A stretch of 64,000 nucleotides of DNA from Bosea sp. F3-2 (GTDB lineage: Bacteria > Pseudomonadota > Alphaproteobacteria > Rhizobiales > Beijerinckiaceae), in the NCBI RefSeq assembly GCF_008253865.1, contig NZ_CP042331.1:4429501-4493500 (forward strand), written 5' to 3'. The notes beneath the pieces were generated by a model. That model saw only the letters and a program-made list of their open reading frames with translations. It was not told where the DNA came from and ran no database searches. The translations under genes and the position numbers were made by a program. Shown here piece after piece: positions 15,899 through 25,169 of the stretch. Position 1 is the stretch's first letter. The number at the start of each line of letters is the position of its first letter.

Positions 15899-17140
15899 TC
15901 AGGCGATGTAGCGCTCCGGCCTGAACGGCTTCGGATCGGCCGGGGGCGTTTCGCCGCAGACCATGGCCGCGATCATCTCGCCGGTGATCGGGCCGGTCGA
16001 GAAGCCGATATGCTGGTTGCCGAAGGCGAGCCAGAGGCCGGGGTTGCGCGGCGCCTGCCCGATCATCGGCAATGAATCCGGCAGGGTCGGGCGCGCGCCG
16101 CGCCAGGTTTCGCCGATCACGCCGTTGAACGGGAAGGCCTCGCGGGCAGCCGTGGTGACGCTGTCGATCTGGCGGTGGTTGTCGGGCGCGTCGCGGTCGC
16201 TCAGATCGACGCCGCTGGTGATGCGGTAGCCCTGCTCCATCGGTGCCATGTAATAGGCCGCATCGACATCGTAGACCGGCCGCGACAGGCGGGCGCCGGC
16301 CTGAGCCTCCATATGCCGGTGATAGCCCCGCTCGACATCGAGCCAGGGATCGAGCCCGAGGGGCTTCAGCAGATCGCCGCTCCAGGGGCCGAGCGCGACC
16401 ACGGCGATGTCGGCATCGAAACTGCCCTTCGCAGTGTTCGCGCGCCAGCCGGCGCCGTGTCGGGCGAGGCCGGTGACCTCGGCCTGCTCGATGCGGCCGC
16501 CACGATCGGCGAAGAGCTTGCCATAGGCGGCGGTGACGGCGCCGGGGGAATCGACCGAGCCGACAGAGGGAATCAGGAGCCCGGCCGGGAAGATGGGGTT
16601 CAGGCTCGGCTCGACGGCGGAGATGCCCTGCCGGTCGAGCATCCGCGATTCGATGCCGCGGCCCTTCAGGAAATCATGCTCGGCCTTCGCTGCGGCGTGG
16701 CCGGCCTCCGTACGCCAGAGCTTGAGCGTGCCGGTCTCGCGCAGGCGGTGTGCGATGCCGGCTTCCGTCATCAGGGCGCGGTGGCGCTCGACCGTGCTGG
16801 CGGTGAGCGATTCGAGCGCTGCGATGCGGGCAGCGGCTTGTGACGGGCGGGCCTCCCATAGGAAGCGCAGCAGCCAGCCCGGCCGGGTCAAGGCGCGGCG
16901 CCAGCTCATATTGAGCGCCGGATGACGATTGCCGAGATAGCTGGTGATCTTGGGGAAGAGCGAGGGATTGTTGAGCGGCACGATCGAGGAGCGCGCCAGC
17001 ACCCCGGCATTACCATGGGAGGTCTCGCGGCCGGGCTCGCGACGATCGATGAGGGTGACGGCGATGCCGCGCTTCTGCAGGGCGAGCGCGCAGGAGACGC
17101 CGACCATGCCGGCGCCGAGGACGAGAGCTGTGCGGGTCAA
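15899..17140 (-). CDS. FAD-dependent amino-acid oxidoreductase, D-amino acid dehydrogenase-like (DadA family)
   Basis: Flavoenzyme of the DAO fold predicted to oxidise a D-amino acid or related imino compound at the membrane. The 413 residues begin with the FAD motif VLGAGMVGVSCAL (Gly9, Gly11, Gly14) and TLIDRREPGRETSHGNAG, and end with the second FAD contact GLWLAFGNQHIGFSTGPITGE. The start codon is TTG at 17140, overlapping the upstream amidotransferase stop as TTGA. Substrate uncertain; hydroxyproline-pathway and sarcosine-type oxidases share the fold. Confidence 0.82.
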   Translation of the reverse strand: MTRTALVLGAGMVGVSCALALQKRGIAVTLIDRREPGRETSHGNAGVLARSSIVPLNNPSLFPKITSYLGNRHPALNMSWRRALTRPGWLLRFLWEARPSQAAARIAALESLTASTVERHRALMTEAGIAHRLRETGTLKLWRTEAGHAAAKAEHDFLKGRGIESRMLDRQGISAVEPSLNPIFPAGLLIPSVGSVDSPGAVTAAYGKLFADRGGRIEQAEVTGLARHGAGWRANTAKGSFDADIAVVALGPWSGDLLKPLGLDPWLDVERGYHRHMEAQAGARLSRPVYDVDAAYYMAPMEQGYRITSGVDLSDRDAPDNHRQIDSVTTAAREAFPFNGVIGETWRGARPTLPDSLPMIGQAPRNPGLWLAFGNQHIGFSTGPITGEMIAAMVCGETPPADPKPFRPERYIA

Positions 17141-17940
17141 GTGCGTTGCAGGCCGGCCGCGGCCGGCTCCTCCAGCCAGTGGTCGAGAAAGGCGTCGAGC
17201 CAGAGCCGGACCGCCGGGTCATGCTGGAACCAGCCCGGCAGATGCGTGTGGCCGAGCTGGGCTCCGGGCATCAGCGTGCGCTCATGACCGCGCACCGACC
17301 AGCGATACATCATTGCCGGCGTCACTTCGGGGTGGAATTGGATGCCATAGGCCTTCGAACCGGCGCGAATGGCCTGTACGGGGAAATCCCCGCCCGTAGC
17401 GAGACATTCGGCACCGGTCGGGCAATCGAAGCCGTCGCGATGCCATTGATAGACCGTGCCCGGCCAGACGAATTGCGCGGCGTCGGCATGGGCGGCGCCG
17501 GCTTGGGTAACCGCAAGCGGATAATAGCCGACCTCGGCCCGCCCCTCGCCATGAGTATAGACGCGCGCGCCCATCTGCTTCGCCAGCATTTGCGCGCCGA
17601 GGCAGATGCCGAGGAAGGGGGCATCCTCCTTCAGGCAGGTGCCGATCCAGTCGATCTCCGCCTTGATGAAATCTTCGGGATCGTTGGCGCCCATCGGGCC
17701 GCCGAAGATCACGGCGCCGGCATGGCCACGCATGGTCTGCGGCAAGGGATCGCCGAAGCGCGGCTTGCGGATGTCGAGCGCATGGCCGCGCGCCTGCAGC
17801 AGGCGGCCGACGCGGCCGGAGGTCGAATGCTCCTGATGCAGCACGACGAGCACCGGCTTGGGTGCAGGGCGGCTCGGCCGGGTGGTTAGGGGGGAGCGCG
17901 TTCTGCGGGCGGCGCGGAGGGCGAAGGCGTGGTCGTTCAT
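17137..17940 (-). CDS. class I glutamine amidotransferase-like protein
   Basis: GATase1 domain protein: nucleophile Cys in APFLGICLGAQML, and the His-Glu pair in GIQFHPEVTP complete the triad. It is related to GMP-synthase-like and gamma-glutamyl hydrolase-type amidotransferases found in amine and amino-acid catabolism. The 267 residues include a basic, low-complexity N-terminal 30. The start at 17940 is uncertain; ATG at 17997 would add 19 residues and neither has a decisive ribosome site. It is coupled to the following oxidoreductase gene, suggesting they work on the same nitrogen compound (inference). Confidence 0.75.
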   Translation of the reverse strand: MNDHAFALRAARRTRSPLTTRPSRPAPKPVLVVLHQEHSTSGRVGRLLQARGHALDIRKPRFGDPLPQTMRGHAGAVIFGGPMGANDPEDFIKAEIDWIGTCLKEDAPFLGICLGAQMLAKQMGARVYTHGEGRAEVGYYPLAVTQAGAAHADAAQFVWPGTVYQWHRDGFDCPTGAECLATGGDFPVQAIRAGSKAYGIQFHPEVTPAMMYRWSVRGHERTLMPGAQLGHTHLPGWFQHDPAVRLWLDAFLDHWLEEPAAAGLQRT

Positions 17941-18150
17941 CACGGGCTTCAAGGTCGCTCGTGCACCAGCAGGCGGAAGGAAGGCGCGCGGAGCCATGAC
18001 AGATCGCCCTTCAGCATGAGGTTCCAGACGGAACGAAGCAAGCAATTTATGCGCCGGAAGCGCTGCAATGCTCCGGCAAGGTTCTTCGATCATGCCGGAT
18101 CAGGGCAGGCGATGGCGGCGTTCCCGCTTGACCTCAGCCCGCTGATCTGA

Positions 18151-18176
18151 GATGAGAATGAACGTTCATTCTCATC
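18151..18176. promoter_or_regulatory. perfect 26-bp palindromic operator for the TetR regulator
   Basis: GATGAGAATGAAC followed directly by its exact reverse complement. It ends 13 bases before the tetR start, in the divergent gap to the amidotransferase gene. Position and symmetry fit autoregulation of the efflux operon. Confidence 0.85.
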
Positions 18177-18189
18177 GTGCCGAGTTCTG

Positions 18190-18828
18190 ATGCCACCTCT
18201 GGTTTCCGCATCGCAGTCCGATTCCGCCCTGTCGGAGCGCCATATCCGCATCCTCGATGCGGCCGAGCGCGTCTTCGCGCGGGCCGGGTTCCACGCGGCG
18301 ACGATGCAGGATGTCGCGGCAGAGGCGGGCATGAGCCCGGGCAATCTCTACCGCTACTTCAGCTCCAAGGACGCGATCATCGCCGGCATGTCCGAGCGGG
18401 ACCGCAGCCTGATTGCGGAGGATTTCGGCAGCCTTTGTCCCGATAACGGCTCGCTGCTCGACCAGCTCGAGGAGCTCGGCCGCAAGCATCTGGTTCGCCA
18501 GCCGCGCGAGAAGGCGGTGATCGCCGTGCAGATCTGGGCCGAGGCCGCGCGCAATCCCGAGATGGCGCGCATGTGTGCCGATATCGAGGGCACCGTCATC
18601 GAAGGACTGGCGGCCGCGATCAGCGAGGCCAAGCGCAATGGCGAATTGCCGCCGCGGCTCGACGAGCACCGCTTCCTGCTGGCGGTCTCGATGATGGCCG
18701 ACGGCTATTTCTGCCGGCGGGCGATGGACCCGAACTTCGACGATGCGGTCGCCGCCGACACGCTTTTCACCGCCATGCGCCAGCTCGCCCAGACCATGCT
18801 CCTGCCCGAAACGGAGACGCAGCCGTGA
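18190..18828 (+). CDS. TetR/AcrR-family transcriptional repressor
   Basis: DNA-binding repressor of the efflux operon that follows. In the 212 residues, the helix-turn-helix lies at about 19-65 (ILDAAERVFARAGFHAATMQDVAAEAGMSPGNLYRYFSSKD, quoted here as ILDAAERVFARAG and SPGNLYRYFSSK). The remaining helices form the ligand pocket. A perfect palindromic operator lies just upstream. It is followed after 65 bases by an RND adaptor gene, the usual TetR-adaptor-pump order. The inducer is unknown. Confidence 0.9.
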   Translation: MPPLVSASQSDSALSERHIRILDAAERVFARAGFHAATMQDVAAEAGMSPGNLYRYFSSKDAIIAGMSERDRSLIAEDFGSLCPDNGSLLDQLEELGRKHLVRQPREKAVIAVQIWAEAARNPEMARMCADIEGTVIEGLAAAISEAKRNGELPPRLDEHRFLLAVSMMADGYFCRRAMDPNFDDAVAADTLFTAMRQLAQTMLLPETETQP

Positions 18829-18893
18829 TCGTTGCTCTCGCCGGGCCCTCCTCCTTTCTCTCCGGCCTCAAGCCCGCAACAGGATCGCTTCCG

Positions 18894-20096
18894 ATGCCCC
18901 TTCGCATGACCGCTCCGCGTCTGGCGGTTGCCCCGCTGGCGCTCGCCGCGGCGCTGCTGGCCGCGCCGCTGCCGCTGGCCGCGCAGACGCCGTCGCAGGC
19001 GGCCCCTGCCGCAGCCCCCGCGGCCGGCCCCTCCGTCACCGTGACCAAGGCCGAACAGACCGAGATCGTCCAGAGCGTCGTCGTTTCCGGTTCGATGGTC
19101 GCGCGCGACGAGATCCTGGTCGCCCCTGAAGTCGACGGGCTGTCGATCGTCGAGCTTCTGGTGGAAGAAGGCGACAGGGTCGCGCAGGGCCAGGTGCTCG
19201 CGCGGCTGAACCGGACGACGCTCGACGTTCAGAAGGTTCAGAACGACGCGCAGATCGCCCGTGCCGAGGCTGCGGTCGCCCAGGCCAATGCTCAGATTGC
19301 CGAGGCCGACGCCAATGTGGTCCAGGCCAACAACGCCTTCGACCGCACCAAGGCGCTGCGCGAAACTGGCAATGCCAGCATCGAGACATTCGATCAGCGC
19401 GCTGCCGCCGCGCGCTCCGGCCAGGCGCGTGCCAATGCAGCCCGACAGCTGCTGGCGATCGCGACGGCCGATCTCGCACTCGCCCAGGCACAGGGCAAGG
19501 ACATTGCGGTCAAGCTCGCCCGCACCGAGATCAAGGCGCCGGGCGCCGGCATGGTCAGCCGCCGCACGGCGCGGCTTGGTGCAACGGCTGCAATGGCCGC
19601 GGGGGCTGAGCCGCTGTTCCGCATCGTCGCCGATGGTGCGATCGAATTGGAAGCGCAGGTCGCCGAGGTCGAGCTGCCGGGGCTGAAGGTCGGGCAACCG
19701 GTTTCGGTCCTGCCAGCCGGAGCCAAGGACGCGCTCGCCGGCACGATCCGGCTGATCGCGCCGGAGGTGGACAAGGCTTCGCGCCTCGGCCGCGTGCGCG
19801 TGGCGCTCGACGGCAATCCGCCGGTCGCGATCGGCGCCTTCGCGCGCGGCACCATCGAGACTGGCCGCAAGCGCGCCGTGACTCTGCCGCTTTCGGCCAT
19901 CACCTATAGCCGCTCGGGCGCAACGGTGCAGACCGTCAGGAATGGCCGGGTCACGACCAAGCCGGTCACGCTTGGTCTTGCGGGTGGCGGTCGTGCCGAG
20001 ATCACGACCGGACTCTCGGAAGGCGAGACGGTGGTGGCGCGCGCCGGCACCTTCGTGCGCGACGGCGACCTCGTGACTCCGGTCGCGACCAACTGA
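18894..20096 (+). CDS. RND efflux periplasmic adaptor (HlyD/AcrA family)
   Basis: Membrane-fusion protein linking the inner-membrane pump to an outer-membrane channel. The 400 residues have a signal peptide (about 1-35, ALAAALLAAPLPLAAQ), then the biotinyl-lipoyl half-motifs around SGSMVARDEILVAPEVDG and a coiled-coil region rich in Ala, Gln and Asn (about 115-205). The beta-barrel and membrane-proximal domains follow. ATG 18894 is preferred to much longer in-frame extensions that would overlap tetR. No lipobox cysteine seen. No outer-membrane factor gene adjoins. Confidence 0.9.
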   Translation: MPLRMTAPRLAVAPLALAAALLAAPLPLAAQTPSQAAPAAAPAAGPSVTVTKAEQTEIVQSVVVSGSMVARDEILVAPEVDGLSIVELLVEEGDRVAQGQVLARLNRTTLDVQKVQNDAQIARAEAAVAQANAQIAEADANVVQANNAFDRTKALRETGNASIETFDQRAAAARSGQARANAARQLLAIATADLALAQAQGKDIAVKLARTEIKAPGAGMVSRRTARLGATAAMAAGAEPLFRIVADGAIELEAQVAEVELPGLKVGQPVSVLPAGAKDALAGTIRLIAPEVDKASRLGRVRVALDGNPPVAIGAFARGTIETGRKRAVTLPLSAITYSRSGATVQTVRNGRVTTKPVTLGLAGGGRAEITTGLSEGETVVARAGTFVRDGDLVTPVATN

Positions 20097-20107
20097 CGGA
20101 TGCGGGC

Positions 20108-23100
20108 ATGAACGTGAATTTCTCCGCCTGGTCGATCCGCAAGCCGGTTCCGGCAATCCTTCTCTTCGTCGTGCTGTGCGTGCTCGGGCTGCTCGCCTTC
20201 TCGAAGCTGCCGGTCACGCGCTTTCCGAACATCGACGTGCCGCTGGTCTCCGTCACCGTGACGCAGTCCGGCGCGGCGCCGGCCGAGCTCGAAAGCCAGG
20301 TCAGCAAGCGCGTCGAGGATTCCGTCGCCAACATCACCGGCGTGAAGCACGTGATGTCGACGCTCACCGACGGGCAGTCGCAGACGATCATCGAGTTCCG
20401 GCTCGAAACCAACACCGACCGCGCCGTCAACGACGTCAAGGACGCCATTGCCAAGATCAGGGCCGACCTGCCGCGAACGATCGACGAGCCGATCATCCAG
20501 CGCATCGATGTCGAGGGGCAGTCGATCCTGACTTATGGCGCGGCTTCTGCCGGCATGACGCTGGAGCAGCTCTCCTGGCATGTCGACGATGTCGTCGCGC
20601 GCGAGCTGCAGGGGCTGAAGGGCGTGGGCCGCGTCGAGCGCTATGGCGGCGTCGATCGTGAGATCCGCATCTCGCTCGATCCCGACCGGCTGCTGGCGCT
20701 CGGCATCACCGCTGGCGAGGTCAACCGCCAGATTCGCGCCACCAATGTCGATCTGGCCGGTGGTCGCGGCGAGGTCGGCGGGCAGGAACAGGCGATCCGC
20801 ACGCTGGCGAGCGCGCGCAGCGTCGCGGACCTGGCCGAGACCAAGATCATGCTGACCGGCGGACGCGAGGTGCGCCTGAAGGAACTCGGCCGCGTCGAGG
20901 ATTCGAATTCGGAGCCGCGCGCTTTCGGCCGGCTGAACAAGAGCCCGGTCGTGACCTTCGCCGTGTTCCGCTCGAAGGGTTCGAGCGAGCTCTCGGTCAA
21001 GGATGTCGTGGCGCAGCGCGTGGCCGATCTGAACAAGCGCTTCCCCGACATCAAGATCACGCCGATCGACGACGCCGTCGCCTACACCTACGGCAATTAC
21101 AAGGCGGCGATGGAAACGCTGCTGGAGGGCGCTGCGCTCGCCGTCATCGTCGTGTTCCTGTTCCTGCGCAACTGGCGCGCGACCTTGATCACGGCGGTTG
21201 CCCTGCCGCTCTCCGCCATTCCGACCTTCTGGGCGATGGAGCTGATGGGCTTCTCGCTCAATCTCGTCAGCCTGCTCGGCATCACGCTGGTGACCGGCAT
21301 CCTGGTCGACGACGCCATCGTCGAGATCGAGAACATCGTCCGGCACATGAAGATGGGCAAATCGCCCTATCGCGCGGCGATGGAAGCGGCCGACGAAATC
21401 GGCCTCGCGGTCATCGCGATCACGCTGACCATCGTCGCGATCTTCGCGCCGGTCTCCTTCATGGGCGGCGTTGCCGGCCAGTATTTCCGCCAGTTCGGCC
21501 TGACCGTCGCGGTCGCAGTGCTGTTCTCGCTGCTCGTCGCGCGGCTGATCACGCCGATGATGGCGGCCTATCTGATGCGGCCGGTCAACCATGCCGATCC
21601 GAAGGACGGGCTGATCATGGGCGCCTATGTCGGCCTGCTGAAAAGCACGCTGAAGAAGCGGCGCATTCCGTTCTTCCCGCGCCTCGACGGTTCGGGGCGC
21701 TGGCGCAGCATGCCGTTCAACACGGCCTATGCGACGCTGGTTGTCGGCTTCATGTTCCTGATCGGCTCGATCCAGGCGACGCAATTGCTGCCGACCGGCT
21801 TCATCCCGGACGAGGACACCTCCCGCGTCGTCGCCTCGGTCGAGCTGCCGCCCGGCTCGACGCTGGACGACACGCGCGTCACCACGGACAAGCTCGTGGA
21901 TGCGCTGAAGACCATCCCCGAGGTAACCAATGTCTTCGTGCTGGGTGGCGCCTCGCCAACCGGCCAGCGCGAGGTGCGCCGCGCCGCCGTCTTCATCCTG
22001 CTCAAGCCGAAGGCCGAGCGCGACATCGCCCAGAAGGAGCTCAAGGTCACCATCGCCGAGAAGCTCGCCAGCGTGCCGGACGTGCGCGCCTGGTACGTCA
22101 ACGAGCGCGGCGAGCGCGAGATGGCCTTCTCGATCATGTCGAAGGACGGAGAGGCGCTTGACGCCGCCGTCGCGAAGATCGAGGCGCGGATGCGTCAGGT
22201 CGACGGCTATCTCAACGTCGCGACCGCAGGTTCGCTCAGCCGCCCGGAGCTGCGCGTCACGCCGAAGCTGGAGGAGGCCGCCAATCTCGGCGTCACGCCC
22301 GAGGCGATCTCGGAGGCGGTGCGCGTCGCCACGATCGGCGATGTCGGCGCCAACCTCGCGAAGTTCAATGCCGGCGACCGGCTGGTGCCGATCCGCGTCC
22401 AGCTCGACGAGGCCGCGCGCACCGACATGCGCAACATCGCGGCGTTGCGCGTGACCAATGCGAACGGCGTCTCGATCCCGCTGACCGCGGTGGCCGATAT
22501 CGGCTTCGGCGAGGGCCCGAGCTCGATTGACCGCTACGACCGTGTCCGCCGGGCTCAGATCGGCGCCGACCTCAAGCGCGGCTTCGAGCTGGGCACGGCA
22601 CAGGACAGGTTCCACGAGGTCGTCAAGGAAGTCGGCCTGCCGCCCGGCGTCTGGATCGCGGCGACCGGCGACGCGGAAATCCAGGGCGAGGTCGTCCAGG
22701 GCTTCGTGACCGCGATGACGACCGGTCTGATGCTGGTGCTGGCGGTGCTGATCCTGCTGTTCGGCTCGGTCTTCCAGCCGATCACCATCCTGCTCTCGCT
22801 GCCGCTCTCCTTCGGCGGCGTGGTGATCGCGCTGCTCGCCACGCACAACGCCGTCTCGATGCCGGTCTATATCGGCCTGCTGATGCTGATGGGCATCGTC
22901 ACCAAGAACGCGATCATGCTGGTCGATTTCGCGGTCGAGGAGGTCGGGCGCGGCAAGGACCGGATGACGGCGCTGATCGAGGCCGGCCGCAAGCGGGCGC
23001 GGCCGATCCTGATGACCACCATCGCCATGGCGGCGGGCATGCTGCCTTCGGCCTATGGCGTCGGCGACGGCGGCGAGTTCCGCGCGCCGATGGCGATCGC

Positions 23101-23329
23101 GGTGATCGGCGGGCTGATCGTCTCGACGGTGCTCTCGCTCGTCTTCGTGCCGTCCTTCTACATGGTGATGGACGATCTCTCGCGGGCGACGGGCTGGCTC
23201 TTCGGCCGCTTCTTCGGCAAGGCCGAGGACGAGAGCAGCTGGGAGCCGATCGACGAGCACGCGGCCCCGGCGATCGCGACGGCGGAAGCGATGTCGAAGC
23301 CGGCCCGGCCGCGATTGGCGGCGGAGTGA
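20108..23329 (+). CDS. RND-family multidrug efflux pump inner-membrane subunit
   Basis: Proton-driven exporter of the hydrophobe/amphiphile RND type. Its 1073 residues (MNVNFSAWSIRKPVPAILLFV start) show the standard two-fold arrangement of 12 membrane helices and two large periplasmic loops. Motifs include TGILVDDAIVEIENIVRH near residue 395-412, with the proton-relay aspartates, and GIVTKNAIMLVDFAVEE near 930. It follows the adaptor by 11 bases. Substrates cannot be predicted. Confidence 0.95.
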   Translation: MNVNFSAWSIRKPVPAILLFVVLCVLGLLAFSKLPVTRFPNIDVPLVSVTVTQSGAAPAELESQVSKRVEDSVANITGVKHVMSTLTDGQSQTIIEFRLETNTDRAVNDVKDAIAKIRADLPRTIDEPIIQRIDVEGQSILTYGAASAGMTLEQLSWHVDDVVARELQGLKGVGRVERYGGVDREIRISLDPDRLLALGITAGEVNRQIRATNVDLAGGRGEVGGQEQAIRTLASARSVADLAETKIMLTGGREVRLKELGRVEDSNSEPRAFGRLNKSPVVTFAVFRSKGSSELSVKDVVAQRVADLNKRFPDIKITPIDDAVAYTYGNYKAAMETLLEGAALAVIVVFLFLRNWRATLITAVALPLSAIPTFWAMELMGFSLNLVSLLGITLVTGILVDDAIVEIENIVRHMKMGKSPYRAAMEAADEIGLAVIAITLTIVAIFAPVSFMGGVAGQYFRQFGLTVAVAVLFSLLVARLITPMMAAYLMRPVNHADPKDGLIMGAYVGLLKSTLKKRRIPFFPRLDGSGRWRSMPFNTAYATLVVGFMFLIGSIQATQLLPTGFIPDEDTSRVVASVELPPGSTLDDTRVTTDKLVDALKTIPEVTNVFVLGGASPTGQREVRRAAVFILLKPKAERDIAQKELKVTIAEKLASVPDVRAWYVNERGEREMAFSIMSKDGEALDAAVAKIEARMRQVDGYLNVATAGSLSRPELRVTPKLEEAANLGVTPEAISEAVRVATIGDVGANLAKFNAGDRLVPIRVQLDEAARTDMRNIAALRVTNANGVSIPLTAVADIGFGEGPSSIDRYDRVRRAQIGADLKRGFELGTAQDRFHEVVKEVGLPPGVWIAATGDAEIQGEVVQGFVTAMTTGLMLVLAVLILLFGSVFQPITILLSLPLSFGGVVIALLATHNAVSMPVYIGLLMLMGIVTKNAIMLVDFAVEEVGRGKDRMTALIEAGRKRARPILMTTIAMAAGMLPSAYGVGDGGEFRAPMAIAVIGGLIVSTVLSLVFVPSFYMVMDDLSRATGWLFGRFFGKAEDESSWEPIDEHAAPAIATAEAMSKPARPRLAAE

Positions 23330-23333
23330 GGCG

Positions 23334-24014
23334 TCAGGAAGGCTGCGGCTGGAGTTCGAGCGGGAAGGGCGTGCGTTCATAGATGGGGAGGAGGTCGTTC
23401 TTGGTCGCGAACTCCTCCTCCCACTCATGCAGGAGGGCGGCGACGGCCGGGCGGTCTCCTGCTGCGACGAGGGCGCCAAGCTTTGAGGCTTTTTCGAAGA
23501 CAGGACGGGGCCAGGACGTCATGCCGAGGTACCAGTCCTTGATTTGTTCATAAATGGTCGTTGCCTCCTCGAAGCGACCGAGGGCTGCAAATATGTGAAT
23601 CTGATTGGGTTCGTAGTGATGCAGCCGGCCATTGTATTGAGGGGCACGAAGCTCTCCGCTGACGAGGAACATGTCGTTGATTGTCTGCACGCGACGCAGT
23701 AGCGACAGGCCTTGCTGTTCGATCGCAGCGATCGCGGCTTCCGCGAAGCTCGGCTCGGACCATCGCCTCGGCCCTTCCTTGGGTAGCCAAATCTCTTCGA
23801 AACCAAAGCCGTAAATCGACCCGAAGGGGTTGAATGCATGCCCGATATGCCAATGGAAATGCGGATAATCCGCGCTGCTGCTTCGCTCGATCGAGACCGC
23901 GCGATACACATGATGCAGCGGCTTCATCATGACGATCGAGCCCCTGACAATGATATTGTCATGACGTGAAGCCAGTTGATCGAAAAGCACCTTGATCTGC
24001 TTTTTCGTCGTCAT
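23334..24014 (-). CDS. putative immunity protein for the upstream nuclease toxin; function unknown
   Basis: I do not recognise a named family with certainty. The 226 residues have no signal peptide or membrane helix. The N-terminal half reads as an alpha/beta domain (LFDQLASRHDNIIVRGSIVM, FHWHIGHAFNPFGSIYGFG); the C-terminal half is helical and acidic (LLHEWEEEFATKNDLLPIYE). It starts inside the stop of the toxin gene (ATGA), the tight toxin-then-immunity order of polymorphic toxin systems. Base composition is less GC-rich than the flanking genes, suggesting acquisition. It ends 4 bases past the end of the convergent RND gene. Confidence 0.55.
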   Translation of the reverse strand: MTTKKQIKVLFDQLASRHDNIIVRGSIVMMKPLHHVYRAVSIERSSSADYPHFHWHIGHAFNPFGSIYGFGFEEIWLPKEGPRRWSEPSFAEAAIAAIEQQGLSLLRRVQTINDMFLVSGELRAPQYNGRLHHYEPNQIHIFAALGRFEEATTIYEQIKDWYLGMTSWPRPVFEKASKLGALVAAGDRPAVAALLHEWEEEFATKNDLLPIYERTPFPLELQPQPS

Positions 24015-25147
24015 CTTCTCGGTCTCACTTCCAGGACGACAATCCGTCGAATTGGGTTGAATCCTAACCTTGCGGCATTGGCCAGAATATCAGCTCGCCG
24101 ATCAGATAAACCGGCGCGACCGGTCTTCAGATCATAGACACAAAGCGTGCCGTCCTGGCGATATTCGTAGGCGTCCACACGAATCGATCGTGGATATCCA
24201 TAGGGTACGTCCTCAGGGTCCACTCCCTCAATGCGTTCCTTGAGGAACGAGCGTTCAGCCTTGAAGTACGGGTCGTTCAGATCCCTGACGTAATCCCTGA
24301 AACGAGAATGGACGTCCGTTCCGTAGACCGTTCGCGATGGATAGAGATCGGGAGAGCCTGCGGCATTAGCGGCACGGTCGACCAGTTCCCTCACTTCCGG
24401 CCAGCGTCGGCAGGCCAGCTCGACTTCCTCATTGCTCAGTCGCCCTGAATAGCTGAGGTCGAGTCTGCCGCTGGTGGAGTCCCCCGGCCGATAATCGCGG
24501 GAGTTGAAGCCCATGACGGCCTGCTGGCCGTCGCTGCCGTTCAGCGGCGACTGCCAATTGAACAGGACGGCTCCGCCGGTGGTGATGGTCGAGCGGGTCG
24601 AGCGCTTGTGGAACGCCGGCTGGACCGTCGCGTCGGGCTCTGGCCCGGACGGCGTCCAGATCGTGCGGCCGACCAGATCGCCATCCGGGCCGCCGAAGCG
24701 GATCGTCTGGACATTGTCGGTCGTCTCGAAACTGACCCTGTCGCCGCCGGGCAGGGTGACGGTCTGGCGTTCGTCGAAGCCGGCGGCGCGCGAGGCGGCG
24801 TATTCGGATTGGATCGTGGAGCCGTCGCTGCTGCCGACAATCCGTTCGAAGATCGTGCCGTCGTCACTCCATCCTTCGCTAAGCGAGGACCAGCCGGTCT
24901 CTCCGTCGGCGGTTCCGAAGCCCGGAAGATCCGGGTTGCCGGCCGCGGTGCCGCCGCCACCTCCTCCACCGCTGGTCCACTGTCCGCCGCCGGGGCCGCC
25001 TGCAGGGACGCGTGGCTGATCGGGATTGTATTTGCGGCGCCAGTGATCGCGCCGGATCAGGCCGAGTTCGTGGCGCAGGCGAAGCAAGCGTAGGCGCAGG
25101 GTGCGAAGCTCGCTCCCGCGATCGGAGGAGTGACGGTGGGTTGGCAT
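24011..25147 (-). CDS. candidate polymorphic toxin with C-terminal PD-(D/E)XK-like nuclease domain
   Basis: The 378-residue protein has three zones. Residues 1-40 are basic and helical. Residues about 40-70 hold the motif NPDQPRVPAGGPGGGQWTSG, followed by a run of glycines; similar VPAG...GQW segments recur in Hyphomicrobiales toxin-like proteins. The C-terminal 150 residues contain GTDVHSRFRDYV, then VDAYEY (Asp325) and YDLKTG (Asp339, Lys341), spaced like a PD-(D/E)XK nuclease core. There is no secretion domain, so delivery is unknown. Bases 24000-24500 are less GC-rich than their surroundings. It precedes a coupled putative immunity gene. Confidence 0.6.
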   Translation of the reverse strand: MPTHRHSSDRGSELRTLRLRLLRLRHELGLIRRDHWRRKYNPDQPRVPAGGPGGGQWTSGGGGGGGTAAGNPDLPGFGTADGETGWSSLSEGWSDDGTIFERIVGSSDGSTIQSEYAASRAAGFDERQTVTLPGGDRVSFETTDNVQTIRFGGPDGDLVGRTIWTPSGPEPDATVQPAFHKRSTRSTITTGGAVLFNWQSPLNGSDGQQAVMGFNSRDYRPGDSTSGRLDLSYSGRLSNEEVELACRRWPEVRELVDRAANAAGSPDLYPSRTVYGTDVHSRFRDYVRDLNDPYFKAERSFLKERIEGVDPEDVPYGYPRSIRVDAYEYRQDGTLCVYDLKTGRAGLSDRRADILANAARLGFNPIRRIVVLEVRPRR

Positions 25148-25150
25148 GGC

Positions 25151-25169
25151 GGGCTCCAGGAAGGAGCCC
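25151..25169 (-). promoter_or_regulatory. hairpin that sequesters the toxin gene's ribosome binding site
   Basis: On the coding strand GGGCTCC, loop TTCCT, GGAGCCC, then GCC and the ATG at 25147. The Shine-Dalgarno GGAG forms one side of the 7-bp stem, so the fold would block translation initiation. Confidence 0.6.

Noticed and set aside
18573..20096. Longer start for the RND adaptor
   Set aside because: It would overlap tetR for over 250 bases and place about 107 low-complexity residues before an evident signal peptide.
19904..23479. A 1191-codon open frame on the minus strand opposite the RND pump gene
   Set aside because: It is the antisense shadow of a clear 1073-residue RND protein; composition is rich in Arg, Asp and His with no domain pattern.
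23334..25147. Prophage remnant, suggested by the VPAG-type motif of the toxin
   Set aside because: No integrase, head, tail or packaging genes and no attachment-site repeats are visible around it.
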